NCBI RefSeq assembly: GCF_021026375.1
Contig: NZ_JAJNDB010000001.1
Location: 682,001-746,000, forward strand
Direction: 5' to 3'
Source of the DNA: Actinomycetospora endophytica
GTDB lineage: Bacteria > Actinomycetota > Actinomycetes > Mycobacteriales > Pseudonocardiaceae
Length of the DNA: 64,000 nt
Numbering within the stretch: the first letter of the stretch is position 1; every line of letters begins with the position of its first letter. The notes beneath the pieces are model-generated. The model was not told the DNA's origin. It worked only from the letters and a program-made list of their open reading frames with translations, and searched no databases. Positions 1 through 9,069 of this stretch are shown here, piece by piece. The position numbers were made by a program, and so were the translations under genes.

Positions 1-1
1 C

Positions 2-199
2 GGGCAGTTGACCCAGCCGCCCACCGGCCAGACCGTCGGCGACTTCGCCACCCCCACCCCGTCACCGGCGGCCGGGGCGAGCGCCGACACCGCCTCGCCG
101 GCCACCGGCACGACGAACTGGGAGACCCCGGTCGCGATCGGCGCGGTGGTCGTCCTCGGGCTCATCGTGCTGGCGGCCCGGCTCCGCCGCCGCGGGTAG
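2..199 (+). CDS. C-terminal fragment of a membrane-anchored protein (5' end outside window)
   Basis: Only the last 65 or so codons are present; the frame is open to the left edge. The visible part is a Pro/Thr/Ala/Ser-rich linker followed by one hydrophobic segment (VAIGAVVVLGLIVLAARL) and a positively charged end (RLRRRG), the usual form of a C-terminal membrane anchor of an exported actinobacterial protein. In mycobacteria a D-alanyl-D-alanine carboxypeptidase lies close to the yihY-like gene, and such enzymes end this way, so a penicillin-binding carboxypeptidase is a reasonable guess. That rests on context alone; no catalytic part is visible. It ends 12 bases before the convergent neighbour. 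Confidence 0.5.
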   Translation, partial: GQLTQPPTGQTVGDFATPTPSPAAGASADTASPATGTTNWETPVAIGAVVVLGLIVLAARLRRRG

Positions 200-211
200 C
201 GACCGGCCTGG

Positions 212-1270
212 TCAGCGCTTGCCGCGGCGCATCCCGTTGACGCCCACGATGCTGCCGACGACGCCGAGGACGGCCCCGACGCCGAGCAGCCCGGCGGTCG
301 TCCGCGCCCCGGGGGTGCGGCCGACCGTCACCTCCGGCCGGACGATGACGGGTGCCGGCTCGGGGTAGTCGTCGCGCTCGTTCTCCTTGAGCGTGGCCGC
401 CCAGGCGGTGACGAACAGGATGAAGCGGGAGACGAAGTTGGCGAACACCAGCAGCCCGATGATGGGTCCGAACGCGGCGCCGGCGGGCGAGTTCGTGACG
501 CTCGCGATGTAGACCGTCATGACCTGCTGCAGGATCACGAACCCGACCGAGGCGAGGATCGCGGCCCGTCCGGCCGAGCGCAGCGTCACCGGCTCGCGGG
601 GCAACCGGGCGATCACCCAGACGAAGACCAGCCAGTTCGCGCCGAGGGTGATGAGGATGCCCGCGATGGACAGCAGCACCTGCACCCAGACCTGACCGTC
701 GAGACCGAGGGCCTCGGCGATGCCGTGCGAGGCGCCGGTGGCGACGGCGGTGACCGCGAACGACAGGGCGAGGGCCACGAAGAGGCCGATCATCGCGACG
801 AGGTCCCCGCCGTAGCGCTTCAGGATCGCCGGCGGGTCGTCGCGCTGGTCCCACTGCTCGGAGAGCGCCTCACGGAGGTTGCCCATCCAGCCCAGGCCGG
901 AGTAGAGCGCCCCGAGCAGGCCGATGATGCCGACCGCGTTGCGCTGCGCGATCGCCTGCTGGATCACCGAGTTCAGCAGCGCACCGAGCCCGGCGGGGGC
1001 GGCCTGCGTGATGCTGTTCTGGATCTGGGTGAGCAGATCCTGGTTGTTCGCCAGCACGAACGCCGCCGCGGCGAACGCGATCATGAGCAGCGGCACCAGC
1101 GCGAGGATGGAGAAGTACGTGATGGCCGCGGCGTAGTGGTCGCCGTGCTTCTCGGTGTACCGGGTGCCCGCCCGGAGCAGGTGGTCGAGCCAGTGGTGCC
1201 GTTCGCGGATCTGCTCGAGCCTGGTCGGCTCGGACGTCCCGTCGGCGGTGCCGGCGGTGGCTGTCGTCAT
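212..1270 (-). CDS. YihY/virulence factor BrkB family inner membrane protein
   Basis: This 352-aa integral membrane protein starts at an ATG. After a short polar N-terminus comes the family hallmark region with HYAAAITYFSILALVPLL, then about six hydrophobic segments and a basic C-terminal tail (GMRRGKR). The pattern is that of the YihY/BrkB family (E. coli YhjD/YihY), whose members have been linked to transport or LPS export but whose function in actinobacteria is not settled. The gene stands alone and converges on the fragment at the left edge. I am confident of the family but not of any substrate. Confidence 0.9.
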   Translation of the reverse strand: MTTATAGTADGTSEPTRLEQIRERHHWLDHLLRAGTRYTEKHGDHYAAAITYFSILALVPLLMIAFAAAAFVLANNQDLLTQIQNSITQAAPAGLGALLNSVIQQAIAQRNAVGIIGLLGALYSGLGWMGNLREALSEQWDQRDDPPAILKRYGGDLVAMIGLFVALALSFAVTAVATGASHGIAEALGLDGQVWVQVLLSIAGILITLGANWLVFVWVIARLPREPVTLRSAGRAAILASVGFVILQQVMTVYIASVTNSPAGAAFGPIIGLLVFANFVSRFILFVTAWAATLKENERDDYPEPAPVIVRPEVTVGRTPGARTTAGLLGVGAVLGVVGSIVGVNGMRRGKR

Positions 1271-1432
1271 GGCGCGCTCGCCCCTCTCGGTGCCCCCGGG
1301 ACCTCCCGGCGGGCGCTCGTCCCCGACGCGCGCCCGACCGTCGCGGCCCGGGGCGACCCCGGCCCGGGCGAGCGCGCACGGGGAGTAGCTACCCGCCGGA
1401 GCGGGGGATCACGCCAGACGTGGGTCCACCGT

Positions 1433-1474
1433 GTGAGTGGAGTGTGCGGCGATCAGACGCTGATCACCACTCAC
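1433..1474 (-). terminator. Hairpin at the end of the monooxygenase operon
   Basis: An outer 8-bp stem (GTGAGTGG at 1433-1440 with CCACTCAC at 1467-1474) encloses an inner 6-bp stem (GATCAG at 1451 with CTGATC at 1460). It overlaps the last codons of the flavin monooxygenase. There is no T-tract, as is common for actinobacterial terminators, so termination is inferred from position. Confidence 0.45.
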
Positions 1475-2939
1475 GGGCGGTAGGCACGTAGGGCGCCGGG
1501 TCGAAGCGGGCGTTGCGCTCCCGGAACGAGCGCGCCGAGCCCGGCCAGAGCAGGGTCAGCCGACCGCTGACCTCGTCGACGTACCAGCTGCGGCACCCGC
1601 CGGTCAGCCAGACGGTGTCCCGGGCGGCCGCGTCGAGGTCGCGGACGTAGGCCCGCTCGGCGGCGGCCGAGACCTCGAGCGGCCCGCCGGCGCGCGCGAG
1701 GTGGTCCAGCGCGCCGAGCACGTACTCGATCTGCGTCTCGATCATGTAGATCGCGGAGTTGTGCCCGAGGCTCGCGTTCGGACCGTCGAGCACGAACATG
1801 TTGGGGAAGCCGTGCACCGTGGTCGACGCGTAGGCGGTCATCCCGTCCGCCCAGTGCTCGGCCAGGGTGCCGCGCCGGCCGTGCACCCGCGGCGCGTAGG
1901 GCTGGCGCGCGGCGTGGAACCCGGTGGCCAGGACCAGCGCGTCGAGGTCGTACCGCGCGCTGGACGCCGCGACCGCGGTCCGGCCGTCCAGGCGGGCCAG
2001 CGCCGAGTCCTCGAGCGTCACGTCGTCGCGGGCGAGCGCGGGGTAGAGCTCGTCGGAGAGCACGATGCGCTTGCAGCCGATCTCGTAGCCGGGCTCGAGC
2101 CGGGCGCGCAGGTCGGGGTCGTCGACCTGGTCGCGCAGGTGAGCGCGCGCCCGTTCGCGCAGCTCGTCGATCGCCGGCCGGACCCGGCGCCGCGCGTCGA
2201 CGGCCCGCTCGGCGTCGTCGAAGATCTCTTCTCGGAGCGCGCGGGCCGCCTCCGGGTGCTCGGCCAGCCGACGGCGCTCGCCGTGGGTGTACGGGCGGTC
2301 CCCGCGCGGCACCACCCAGGCCGGGGTGCGCTGGAAGACCGTCAGCTGCCCGGCCCGGCCGGCCAGGCGCGGGACGACCTGCGCTGCGGACGCCCCGGTC
2401 CCGACGACCCCGACCCGGGCGCCGGCCAGCGCCACGTCGTCGTCCCAGCGGGATGTGTGCATCACCGGGCCGTCGAAGTCGTCGAGGCCCTCGATGTCGG
2501 GCACGTGCGGCTCGGCGAGCCGGCCCGCGGCGACGACCAGCACCCGGGCCCACCAGGTGCCCGCCGTCGTCGTCACCTCCCAGCGGCCGTCGCGCGCGGA
2601 CCAGCGCGCCCGGCTCATCTCCGCGCCGTAGCGCACGTGCGGCTCGACGCCCTCCTCGACGGCGGCGCGCCGCAGGTAGTCGTGGATCTCCTCGCCGGGC
2701 GCGAACACCCGCGACCAGTCCGGCGCCGGACGGAACGAGTACGAGTACAGGTGCGAGGGGACGTCGCAGGCCACGCCGGGGTAGCGGTTGTCGCGCCAGG
2801 TCCCGCCCACGTCGTCGGCGCGCTCGAGCACGACGAAGTCGGCGTGCCCCCGGCGGGCGAGCCGGATCCCGAGCCCGAGCCCCGCGAAGCCCGCCCCGAC
2901 GATCGCGACGTCGACCTCGGCGCCGGTCCGATCGCTCAC
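1464..2939 (-). CDS. Class B (Baeyer-Villiger type) flavin monooxygenase
   Basis: This 491-aa FAD/NADPH monooxygenase has an N-terminal FAD-binding GAGFAG (residues 15-20), the WRDNRYPGVACD stretch typical of BVMO-like proteins (about 48-59), a degenerate BVMO fingerprint F155-x-G-x3-HT-x2-W165 in which the usual final Pro is Asp, and a second Rossmann motif GVVGTGAS (177-184) for NADPH. Such enzymes insert oxygen into ketones or oxidise heteroatoms; the substrate is unknown. The open frame runs further upstream, but GTG at 2939 is chosen because it overlaps the stop of the CofH-like gene (GTGA). It is the last gene of a five-gene overlapping operon, so it should be co-expressed with the CofG/CofH-like pair and the two-component system. 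Confidence 0.88.
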   Translation of the reverse strand: MSDRTGAEVDVAIVGAGFAGLGLGIRLARRGHADFVVLERADDVGGTWRDNRYPGVACDVPSHLYSYSFRPAPDWSRVFAPGEEIHDYLRRAAVEEGVEPHVRYGAEMSRARWSARDGRWEVTTTAGTWWARVLVVAAGRLAEPHVPDIEGLDDFDGPVMHTSRWDDDVALAGARVGVVGTGASAAQVVPRLAGRAGQLTVFQRTPAWVVPRGDRPYTHGERRRLAEHPEAARALREEIFDDAERAVDARRRVRPAIDELRERARAHLRDQVDDPDLRARLEPGYEIGCKRIVLSDELYPALARDDVTLEDSALARLDGRTAVAASSARYDLDALVLATGFHAARQPYAPRVHGRRGTLAEHWADGMTAYASTTVHGFPNMFVLDGPNASLGHNSAIYMIETQIEYVLGALDHLARAGGPLEVSAAAERAYVRDLDAAARDTVWLTGGCRSWYVDEVSGRLTLLWPGSARSFRERNARFDPAPYVPTAREW

Positions 2940-3997
2940 GGCGACCGGCCCACGGTGACGCGCTCCGCCGGGACGTCGCCGTAGAGCGTGGTCCGCTGGC
3001 GCAGCGGCCGGTCGAGCTCCGCCGCGATCGCGGTCACGTCGTCGACGCCGAGCATCCGCCCCGCCTCCGCGCCGGCGGCCGGATCGAGCGTGCCGTCGAG
3101 CAGCAGCCCGCCAAGGTCGTCGGCGCCGCCGCGCAGGATGTCCAGCACCACGCCGCGGTCGAGCTTCGGCCAGGCCGCCTGGACGTGGTCGATCCGGCCG
3201 TGGAGCAGCAGGCGGGCGACGGCGTGCAGCGCGCGGGTCTCGCGCGGCGAGGCCCCGCGGACCCGGCCCACCAGCGACTCCGGCACGTCCACCAGCGGCA
3301 TCGCGATCAGCTCGGTGAAGCCGCCGGTGCGGTCTTGGATCGCCGCGAGGGCCCGCAGGTGGGCGACCTGCTGGGCCGGGGTCTCGACGTGGCCGTAGAC
3401 GATCGTCGCCGTCGAGCGCAGCCCCACCTCGTGCGCGGTGGTGACCAGCTCGATCCACCGGGCCGCCGGGATGTCGGCGCCGTCGGTGAGCAGCCGGCGG
3501 ACGTCGTCGTCGAGGATCCGCGCCGCCGTGCCGGGCACCGAGCCGAGGCCCGCGTCCCGGGCGGCGGTGAGGAAGTCCTTCGGCGTCCGGCCGCTCCGTT
3601 CAGCCGCCTGCGCCACCTCGGCGGGCCGGAACGCGTGCAGGTGCAGCGGTTGCCGCGCGGTGATCCGGCGGACGAGTTCCAGCGCGGCGTCGGGTCCGGC
3701 GTCCACCGGCACCGGCCCCTGCACGCAGATCTCGGTCGCCCCGAGCTGCCAGGCCTCGTCGACGAGCGCGTCGAGGTGCTCCGGGTCGTGCACCAGGTCG
3801 GGCGAGAGGTTGCGGTTGACGACGACGGACAGCGCGTCGCCCACGGTGTCGCGACGCAGCCCGTCGGCCAGCGCGCACAACGCCTCGAGCTCGTCGCCGT
3901 CCGCGCCGAGCAGTTCGACGTAGCCGTCGTCGGGCAGGCCCGCCGGATCGCGCTCGGCCGCGGACAGCCGGGATCGCACGGCGGCGGGCGCGGTCAC
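2936..3997 (-). CDS. CofH-like protein lacking the radical-SAM Fe-S cysteines
   Basis: This 353-aa protein matches the CofH half of FO synthase (FbiC) along its length: VVNRN (59-63), [14 protein letters not shown] (81-94), [35 protein letters not shown], and QRTTLYG near the C-terminus. In normal CofH, NRN is followed within about ten residues by a CX3CX2C motif that holds the [4Fe-4S] cluster. Here NRN runs into [20 protein letters not shown], so about 30 residues with all three cysteines are missing in frame. The only cysteines are C41 and C91. Several other conserved segments (GGIHP, the APIYL region, NIQVSW) are also altered. It therefore cannot be a standard radical SAM enzyme; a pseudoenzyme partner of CofG or a new activity is possible. 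The GTG start overlaps the cofG stop by 4 nt. Confidence 0.85.
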   Translation of the reverse strand: MTAPAAVRSRLSAAERDPAGLPDDGYVELLGADGDELEALCALADGLRRDTVGDALSVVVNRNLSPDLVHDPEHLDALVDEAWQLGATEICVQGPVPVDAGPDAALELVRRITARQPLHLHAFRPAEVAQAAERSGRTPKDFLTAARDAGLGSVPGTAARILDDDVRRLLTDGADIPAARWIELVTTAHEVGLRSTATIVYGHVETPAQQVAHLRALAAIQDRTGGFTELIAMPLVDVPESLVGRVRGASPRETRALHAVARLLLHGRIDHVQAAWPKLDRGVVLDILRGGADDLGGLLLDGTLDPAAGAEAGRMLGVDDVTAIAAELDRPLRQRTTLYGDVPAERVTVGRSP

Positions 3998-5283
3998 GCC
4001 GATCCCACCCGGTCGCGGCGGCGGGCCAGGCCGTCGTCGTCGGCGAGCGCGGCGACGGCGGGCGCGACGGCGGGGTCGATCCAGCCGCCACCGAGGTGGC
4101 CGTCGCCGAGGTAGCGCGGGTGCACCGTCAGGCGGGGCCGCAGCATGAAGCCTGCGTCGGCGGTGACGCGGGCGAGGTCGTCGAGGCCGGGCCAGGGCCG
4201 CTCCGGGTTGACGTGGTCGGGCGTCACCGGGGAGACGCCGCCCCAGTCGTCGATGCCGGCGCGCAGCAGCAGCTCCTGGTCGTGGTGGGCGCTGTGCTCC
4301 GTGGTCTCGTCACCCAGTTCGCCGGCCAGGTTCGGCGGTGCCTGGACGGTGACGCCGAGCGGCATGACCAGCCGCGCGACCGCCACGGCCGCGACGAACT
4401 CGTCGAACTCCGCGTCCGGCTCGCCGCGCATGGCGGTGTCCGGCTTCGCGCGGAAGTTCTGGACGATGATCTCCTGCAGGTGGCCGTGCTCGTGGGCCAG
4501 GCGGGCGAGCGCGAGCAGCGACTCGGCGCGGTCGCGCAGCGTCTCGCCGATGCCGACGAGAACACCGCTGGTGAACGGGATCCGGGCGCGTCCGGCGTCG
4601 GCCAGCACCTGCAGCCGCACCGCGGGGTCCTTGTCCGGCGACCCGAAGTGCGCCCCGCCGGGCTCGACGAGCAGCGTCGACGTCGACTCCAGCATCATCC
4701 CCATCGACGGCGCGACGGAGCGCAGGGAGGCCAGCTCCGCCGGGCTCATCACCCCGGGGTTGAGGTGCGGCAGCAGCCCCGTCTCGTCGAGCACCGCCTG
4801 CGCGCACGCCCGCACGTAGTCGATGGTGGAGGCGTAGCCGCGGGCGTCGAGCCACTCGTGGGCGGCGCGCCAGCGGTCCTCGGGGCGGTCGCCGAGGGTG
4901 AACAGCACCTCGGTGCAGCCCTGCGCCGCGCCGTCGCGGGCGATGTCGAGGACCTCGTCGATCTCCAGGTAGGCCGTGGGCACGCGTCCGGGCACGGTCG
5001 CGAAGGTGCAGTAGTGGCACCGGTCGCGGCACAGCCGGGTCAGCGGGACGAACACCTTGGGGCTGTAGGTGACGACGCCCGCGCGTCCCTGGCCGGCCAG
5101 GTGCGCGTCGCGACGCGCGCCCGCCCGTGCCAGCAGGTCGTCGAGCTCCGGGCCGCGGGCGGCGAGGAGGGCGACGACGGTGTCGACGTCGGCGCCGGAG
5201 AGGTCGTCCGTCGCGGGGTCGAAGGGCACGCCGCCGTCGGGTGAGGCGCCCCGGCGCGCCGCACCACCGAAGTGATCAGCCAC
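3994..5283 (-). CDS. cofG: CofG-like radical SAM protein (FO synthase subunit 1 homologue)
   Basis: This 429-aa radical SAM protein resembles the N-terminal half of FbiC / CofG, which with CofH makes 7,8-didemethyl-8-hydroxy-5-deazariboflavin (FO), the F420 chromophore. The cluster motif is intact (C85-x3-C89-x2-C92 in [11 protein letters not shown]) and is followed by family blocks such as [53 protein letters not shown] and [20 protein letters not shown]. The start is GTG at 5283, 8 bases inside the end of the kinase gene. Unlike the usual fused actinobacterial fbiC, the CofG part stands alone and its partner has lost its own Fe-S site, so FO synthesis by this pair is doubtful; a complete fbiC elsewhere in the genome is likely. 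Confidence 0.88.
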   Translation of the reverse strand: MADHFGGAARRGASPDGGVPFDPATDDLSGADVDTVVALLAARGPELDDLLARAGARRDAHLAGQGRAGVVTYSPKVFVPLTRLCRDRCHYCTFATVPGRVPTAYLEIDEVLDIARDGAAQGCTEVLFTLGDRPEDRWRAAHEWLDARGYASTIDYVRACAQAVLDETGLLPHLNPGVMSPAELASLRSVAPSMGMMLESTSTLLVEPGGAHFGSPDKDPAVRLQVLADAGRARIPFTSGVLVGIGETLRDRAESLLALARLAHEHGHLQEIIVQNFRAKPDTAMRGEPDAEFDEFVAAVAVARLVMPLGVTVQAPPNLAGELGDETTEHSAHHDQELLLRAGIDDWGGVSPVTPDHVNPERPWPGLDDLARVTADAGFMLRPRLTVHPRYLGDGHLGGGWIDPAVAPAVAALADDDGLARRRDRVGSA

Positions 5284-7015
5284 GGCCCGAACGTACGCCC
5301 GGTGCGGCGGGGGCGGCCACGCCTGCGGGGCGCTCCGGCAGCCCCGCCGGCTCCGCGCGCGGCAGCAGCACCGTCGCCGTCGTCCCCTCGTCCGGCGCGC
5401 TGTCGATCGTCACCGTGCCCTCCATCGCCTCCACCAGCCCGCGGACCAGCGCCAGCCCGAGCCCGGTGCCGCCGCCGGAGTCGTCGCCCTCACCGCCGCC
5501 GAGCTGCGCGAACGGCTCGAACAGCCGGTCGGTCAGGCCGGCCGGGATGCCCGGCCCGCCGTCGCGGACCCGCACCGCGGCGCCGTCGTCCTGGTCCTCC
5601 CCGGTGACCTGCACCCAGCCGTCGACGTGGTTGTGCCGCACCCCGTTCGTGACGAGGTTGATCAGCACCTGGCGCACGCGCCGGGGGTCCGCGCAGGCGG
5701 TCGGTCCGCCGCTCGGCGCCAGGTCCGTGCCGAGCCGGATCCCGCGCTTGGCGGCGACCGGCTCGAGCAGGTCGAGCACCTCGTGGACCAGCTCCGCGAG
5801 GTCCACCGTCGCCGGCGCCAGCGGCAGCGCCCGCGCCTCGAGCCGGGCGAGGTCGAGCACGTCGCCGACCAGGTCGAGCACGTGGCGCGCGGCGGCGTCG
5901 ATGTGCCCGAGCGCCGCCTCCTGGCGGGTGGGCGGCAGGTCGAGCGTGCCGAGCAGCTCGGAGAACCCGATGATCGCCTGGAGCGGGGTGCGCAGCTCGT
6001 GGCTCAGCGTGGAGAGCAGCTCCGACTTCGCGCGGCTCGCGTCCTCGGCGACGCGGGCCGCCAGCTCGGCCTCGCGGCGGGCGATCCGGTCGCGCTGCGC
6101 CGCCCGCCGTGCCGTGACGTCCACGACGTTGAGGCTCACGTAGCGACTGCTCCCGGCCCCGACGACCGACGCGGTGAGCGCCGCCTGCACCACCTGTCCG
6201 TCCCCGCCCAGGAGCTCGACCTCGAGCGGCCCGGCGGGCACCGTCCCGGCCGCGAGGCGCTGCAGCAGCAGGCGCGCCCCCACGCGGTCCTCGGGGCGCA
6301 GCAGGGTGTCGAGGTCCTGGACGAGCAGCTCGGTCGCCGGGTGGCCGACCATCGCCGCGAGCGCCTCGTTGACCTTGAGGAACCGTCCCCCGAGGTCGGT
6401 CAGGGCCATCCCGACGGCGTTGTCCTCGAACGCCCGGCGGAACCGCTCCTCGCTCTCGGCGAGGGCGCCGTAGAGCCGGTCGTGCTCGAGCGCCACGGCG
6501 GCGAGATCGGTGAACCGGGCGACGAGGCGGCGCTCGCGCTCGTCGGGGCAGTGCGGCTCGGCGTGGTAGACCGCGAACGTGCCGAGGACGCCGTCGTGGC
6601 CCCGGATCGGGCTGGACCAGCACGACCCGAGCCCATGGGGCAGCGCGAGGGTGCGGAACCGGTCCCAGCGCACGTCGCGCGCGATGTCGACGGCGATCAC
6701 GGCCTCGTCCCGGTACGCCGCGGTGCCGCAGGACCCGGCGTCGGCGCCGATCGGCATCCCGTCGATCGCCGCGGAGTAGGCGGCGGGCAGTGAGGGGGCC
6801 GCCCCGTGGTGCAGGGTCCCGTGCGTCGGGTCCAGCACCAGCACCGAGCAGCGGCTGCCCGGGATCAGCTCCTCGAGGGCGAGCGTGACGGCGCCGAGCA
6901 CCTCACCGCGCTCGGCGCCCCCGGCCAGCAGTTCGAGCACGCGGTGCTGGCGGTCGAGCAGGCCGGAGGTGTCCGCGAGCTCCAGGTGGCCGCGCGGCTG
7001 CGCGTGGGCGGTCAC
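5276..7015 (-). CDS. Soluble GAF-PAS sensor histidine kinase
   Basis: This 579-aa protein has no membrane segment and so senses a cytoplasmic signal. In order it has a GAF domain (about 30-178, with the [13 protein letters not shown] stretch of this subclass), a PAS domain (about 188-300), a HisKA helix pair with [13 protein letters not shown] (phosphoacceptor His339), and a HATPase_c domain with an N-box ([12 protein letters not shown]), DGGPGIPAG and [11 protein letters not shown]. The GTG start at 7015 overlaps the response regulator stop by 4 nt, and its end overlaps cofG by 8 nt. Its open frame continues far upstream antisense to other genes, but only this part is real. GAF/PAS domains could bind a flavin, deazaflavin or other small ligand; that is speculation. 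Confidence 0.92.
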   Translation of the reverse strand: MTAHAQPRGHLELADTSGLLDRQHRVLELLAGGAERGEVLGAVTLALEELIPGSRCSVLVLDPTHGTLHHGAAPSLPAAYSAAIDGMPIGADAGSCGTAAYRDEAVIAVDIARDVRWDRFRTLALPHGLGSCWSSPIRGHDGVLGTFAVYHAEPHCPDERERRLVARFTDLAAVALEHDRLYGALAESEERFRRAFEDNAVGMALTDLGGRFLKVNEALAAMVGHPATELLVQDLDTLLRPEDRVGARLLLQRLAAGTVPAGPLEVELLGGDGQVVQAALTASVVGAGSSRYVSLNVVDVTARRAAQRDRIARREAELAARVAEDASRAKSELLSTLSHELRTPLQAIIGFSELLGTLDLPPTRQEAALGHIDAAARHVLDLVGDVLDLARLEARALPLAPATVDLAELVHEVLDLLEPVAAKRGIRLGTDLAPSGGPTACADPRRVRQVLINLVTNGVRHNHVDGWVQVTGEDQDDGAAVRVRDGGPGIPAGLTDRLFEPFAQLGGGEGDDSGGGTGLGLALVRGLVEAMEGTVTIDSAPDEGTTATVLLPRAEPAGLPERPAGVAAPAAPGVRSGRG

Positions 7016-7707
7016 GGGTCGAGCTGGTAGCCGACGCCGCGCACGGTGCGGATGCGCGGGCGGGCGGCCGGGTCGAGGCCGAGCTTCTGGCGGAGGCGGT
7101 GGACGTGCTCGGTGACGGTGGCCTCCCCCTGCCAGCCCTCGCTGCGCCACACCTGGGCGAGCAGCTGGGCCCGGCTGAAGACCTGGCGCGGGTGGGCGAC
7201 GAGGAAGGCCAGCAGGTCGAACTCCCGCGCGGTGAGCTCCACGGGCTCGCCGTCGACGGTGATCTCCCGCGCCACCGTGTCCAGGGCGAGGGGCCCGGAG
7301 TCCACCGGCGGCTCCGGGGACGCCGGCCGGGCCCGCCGCAGCACCGAGCGGACCCGCGCGGCCAGCTCGCCGGGAGAGAACGGCTTGACGAGGTAGTCGT
7401 CGGCGCCGAGATCGAGCCCGACGATGCGGTCGGTCTCGCCGCTGCGCCCGGAGAGCACGATCACCGGGAGCGTCTCGGTGGCGGCGGCGGTGCGCACCTT
7501 GCGCAGCACGTCGAGGCCCCCGACGCCGGGCATGGTCAGGTCGAGCACGACGAGGTCCGGCCGGTCGACGTCGATCGCGGTGAGGGCCTCGGCGCCGTCG
7601 CCGGCCTGGTCGACGGCGAACCCGTCGGACTCCAGCTGCCAGGACGCGAGGGTGCGCACGGCCTCGTCGTCGTCGACGACGAGCACCCGCGGTGCGCTCG
7701 GGTCCAC
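7012..7707 (-). CDS. OmpR/PhoB-type response regulator
   Basis: This 231-aa transcription factor has a receiver domain with the acidic pocket VVDDD (10-14), phosphoacceptor Asp56 (VVLDLTMPG) and Lys108 (DYLVKPF), followed by a winged-helix DNA-binding domain (about 135-231, with VELTAREFDLLAFLV and [11 protein letters not shown]). GTG at 7707 is chosen because a GGAGGGAGGG purine run sits about ten bases upstream; the longer frame start adds only unrelated residues. It is the first gene of the operon RR, kinase, cofG, cofH-like, monooxygenase. It probably acts at the GTTG repeats in the intergenic region just upstream. Confidence 0.93.
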   Translation of the reverse strand: MDPSAPRVLVVDDDEAVRTLASWQLESDGFAVDQAGDGAEALTAIDVDRPDLVVLDLTMPGVGGLDVLRKVRTAAATETLPVIVLSGRSGETDRIVGLDLGADDYLVKPFSPGELAARVRSVLRRARPASPEPPVDSGPLALDTVAREITVDGEPVELTAREFDLLAFLVAHPRQVFSRAQLLAQVWRSEGWQGEATVTEHVHRLRQKLGLDPAARPRIRTVRGVGYQLDP

Positions 7708-7789
7708 TCCGACCCCCTCCCTCCGTCGGTGCCGATCGTGCCCACCCGGTGACGGGCCCCACAAGGCCGGGGTCGGCCGGCGACCGTGC

Positions 7790-7815
7790 GTTGTGACCCT
7801 GTTGAGAAAGCGTTG
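7790..7815. promoter_or_regulatory. Three GTTG direct repeats at exact 11-bp spacing (candidate response-regulator box)
   Basis: GTTG occurs at 7790, 7801 and 7812, that is one helical turn apart, in the 286-bp divergent gap between the response regulator operon (start 7707) and the LLM oxidoreductase (start 7994). The first and third copies share GCGTTGT. Tandem repeats at 11-bp period are how OmpR/PhoB regulators usually bind, so autoregulation and control of the divergent gene are inferred. Confidence 0.5.
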
Positions 7816-7993
7816 TCCGCGCTGTGAGGCGGGTCACCCAAGGTGGGCCCGTGCCCGCAGCGATGCTCGCCCGCCCCGCGGACGCGCGCGCGTCCGTGGC
7901 GGGTCGGCGCGCCGCGGCGTTGCCCGAGCGCCCGGACGGCCACACTCCCGGTCGTCCCGTCGCCACCCACGCACCCACAGGAGGCCCTCTCCC

Positions 7994-8986
7994 ATGAAGC
8001 TCGCGCTGTACCTCCCGAACTTCCGGACCGAGGTGACGATCAAGGAACTCGAGGATCTCACCGACCTCGCCGAGGAGCTCGACTTCGACTCCGTCTGGAC
8101 GCTCGACCGGATCGTCGTCCCGGAGGCGTCGGACCACGAGGGGCTCCAGCACTCGTTCGGCATGATGGACGGCCTGCCCAACGCCCTCCCGGTGGCGTCG
8201 CGGGGCGGCTGGTTCCAGGGCTTCCCGCTGATCCCGTGGCTCGCGGCGAAGACCTCGAAGGTCCGCATCGGCATGAGCATCATCGACACGCCGTTCCGTG
8301 CGCCCGGCGTGCTCGCCGCCGAGCTCGCCACGATCGACCACCTGTCGAACGGCCGGCTCAACGTCGGCGTCGGCTCCGGCTGGATGCCCGAGGAGTTCGC
8401 CGCCGCGAGCGCCGCGCACATCTTCCCCAAGCGGCACAAGCACGTGCGTGAGTCGATCGAGGTCATGCAGGGCGTCTGGGGTAACGACCTCTTCGAGTAC
8501 CACGGCGAGTTCGCCGACTTCGACCTCTGCGGGTTCGGCGCGAAGCCGCTCCAGCAGCCGCGCCCGCCGATCTTCATGAGCGGGCTCAAGGACCCGCTGC
8601 GCTCGGCGAAGCGCATCACGAAGTACGACCTCGACGGCTGGATCGGCATCCAGGACTCGCCGGCCAAGCTCGGGAAGTGGCTCACGGCCATCGACGAGCA
8701 GTTCGAGGAGATCGGGAGCCCGAAGCGCTCGAAGGACCTCGAGATCTCCAGCATGATCTGGACGGTCATCACCGACGAGGAGACCGACCAGACCGACAAC
8801 GGCGTCCCGTCCAACCTGCTGGTGGGCACCGAGAAGCAGGTCACCGACCGTCTCAAGGCCTACAAGGAGGCCGGGATGACGATGCCGATGATCTGGCCGC
8901 CGTTCACCGACGTGCCGGTGTCGAAGACGCTCGACGACCTCAAGCGGATCAAGAACGACATCATGCCGAAGGTCGAGGCCAGCTGA
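7994..8986 (+). CDS. LLM-class (luciferase-like) F420-dependent oxidoreductase
   Basis: This 330-aa protein has the luciferase-like TIM-barrel pattern: N-terminal LALYLPNF, EELDFDSVWTLDRIV, an ATIDHLSNGRLNVGVGSGW block that is diagnostic of the LLM family, PRPPIFMSG, and a late LLVGTEKQVTDRL. Members in actinobacteria mostly use F420, a few use FMN; the cofactor cannot be settled from sequence alone. ATG at 7994 is preceded by a perfect AGGAGG (7979-7984) at 9-nt spacing. It is divergent from the two-component/CofG/CofH-like operon and shares its intergenic region, suggesting common regulation. A 17-bp hairpin follows the gene. Confidence 0.88.
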   Translation: MKLALYLPNFRTEVTIKELEDLTDLAEELDFDSVWTLDRIVVPEASDHEGLQHSFGMMDGLPNALPVASRGGWFQGFPLIPWLAAKTSKVRIGMSIIDTPFRAPGVLAAELATIDHLSNGRLNVGVGSGWMPEEFAAASAAHIFPKRHKHVRESIEVMQGVWGNDLFEYHGEFADFDLCGFGAKPLQQPRPPIFMSGLKDPLRSAKRITKYDLDGWIGIQDSPAKLGKWLTAIDEQFEEIGSPKRSKDLEISSMIWTVITDEETDQTDNGVPSNLLVGTEKQVTDRLKAYKEAGMTMPMIWPPFTDVPVSKTLDDLKRIKNDIMPKVEAS

Positions 8987-9002
8987 CCTCCGCGCAGGCC
9001 TG

Positions 9003-9044
9003 ACGCCCGTCCGACGACGCGCTCCCCCGTCGTCGGGCGGGCGT
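9003..9044 (+). terminator. 17-bp hairpin after the LLM oxidoreductase
   Basis: ACGCCCGTCCGACGACG at 9003-9019 pairs with 9028-9044 with a single G-U wobble and an 8-nt loop, followed by TTGTCGT. It lies 17 bases past the stop codon and just before the MFS gene, which fits a terminator. Confidence 0.75.
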
Positions 9045-9069
9045 TGTCGTGTGCTGGCAGCCTCGCCGG

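Noticed and set aside
7016-8503. The histidine kinase frame stays open for nearly 500 more codons upstream.
   Set aside because: That part is antisense to the LLM gene and out of frame with the response regulator; Arg/Gly/Pro-rich translation is typical of GC-rich shadow frames.
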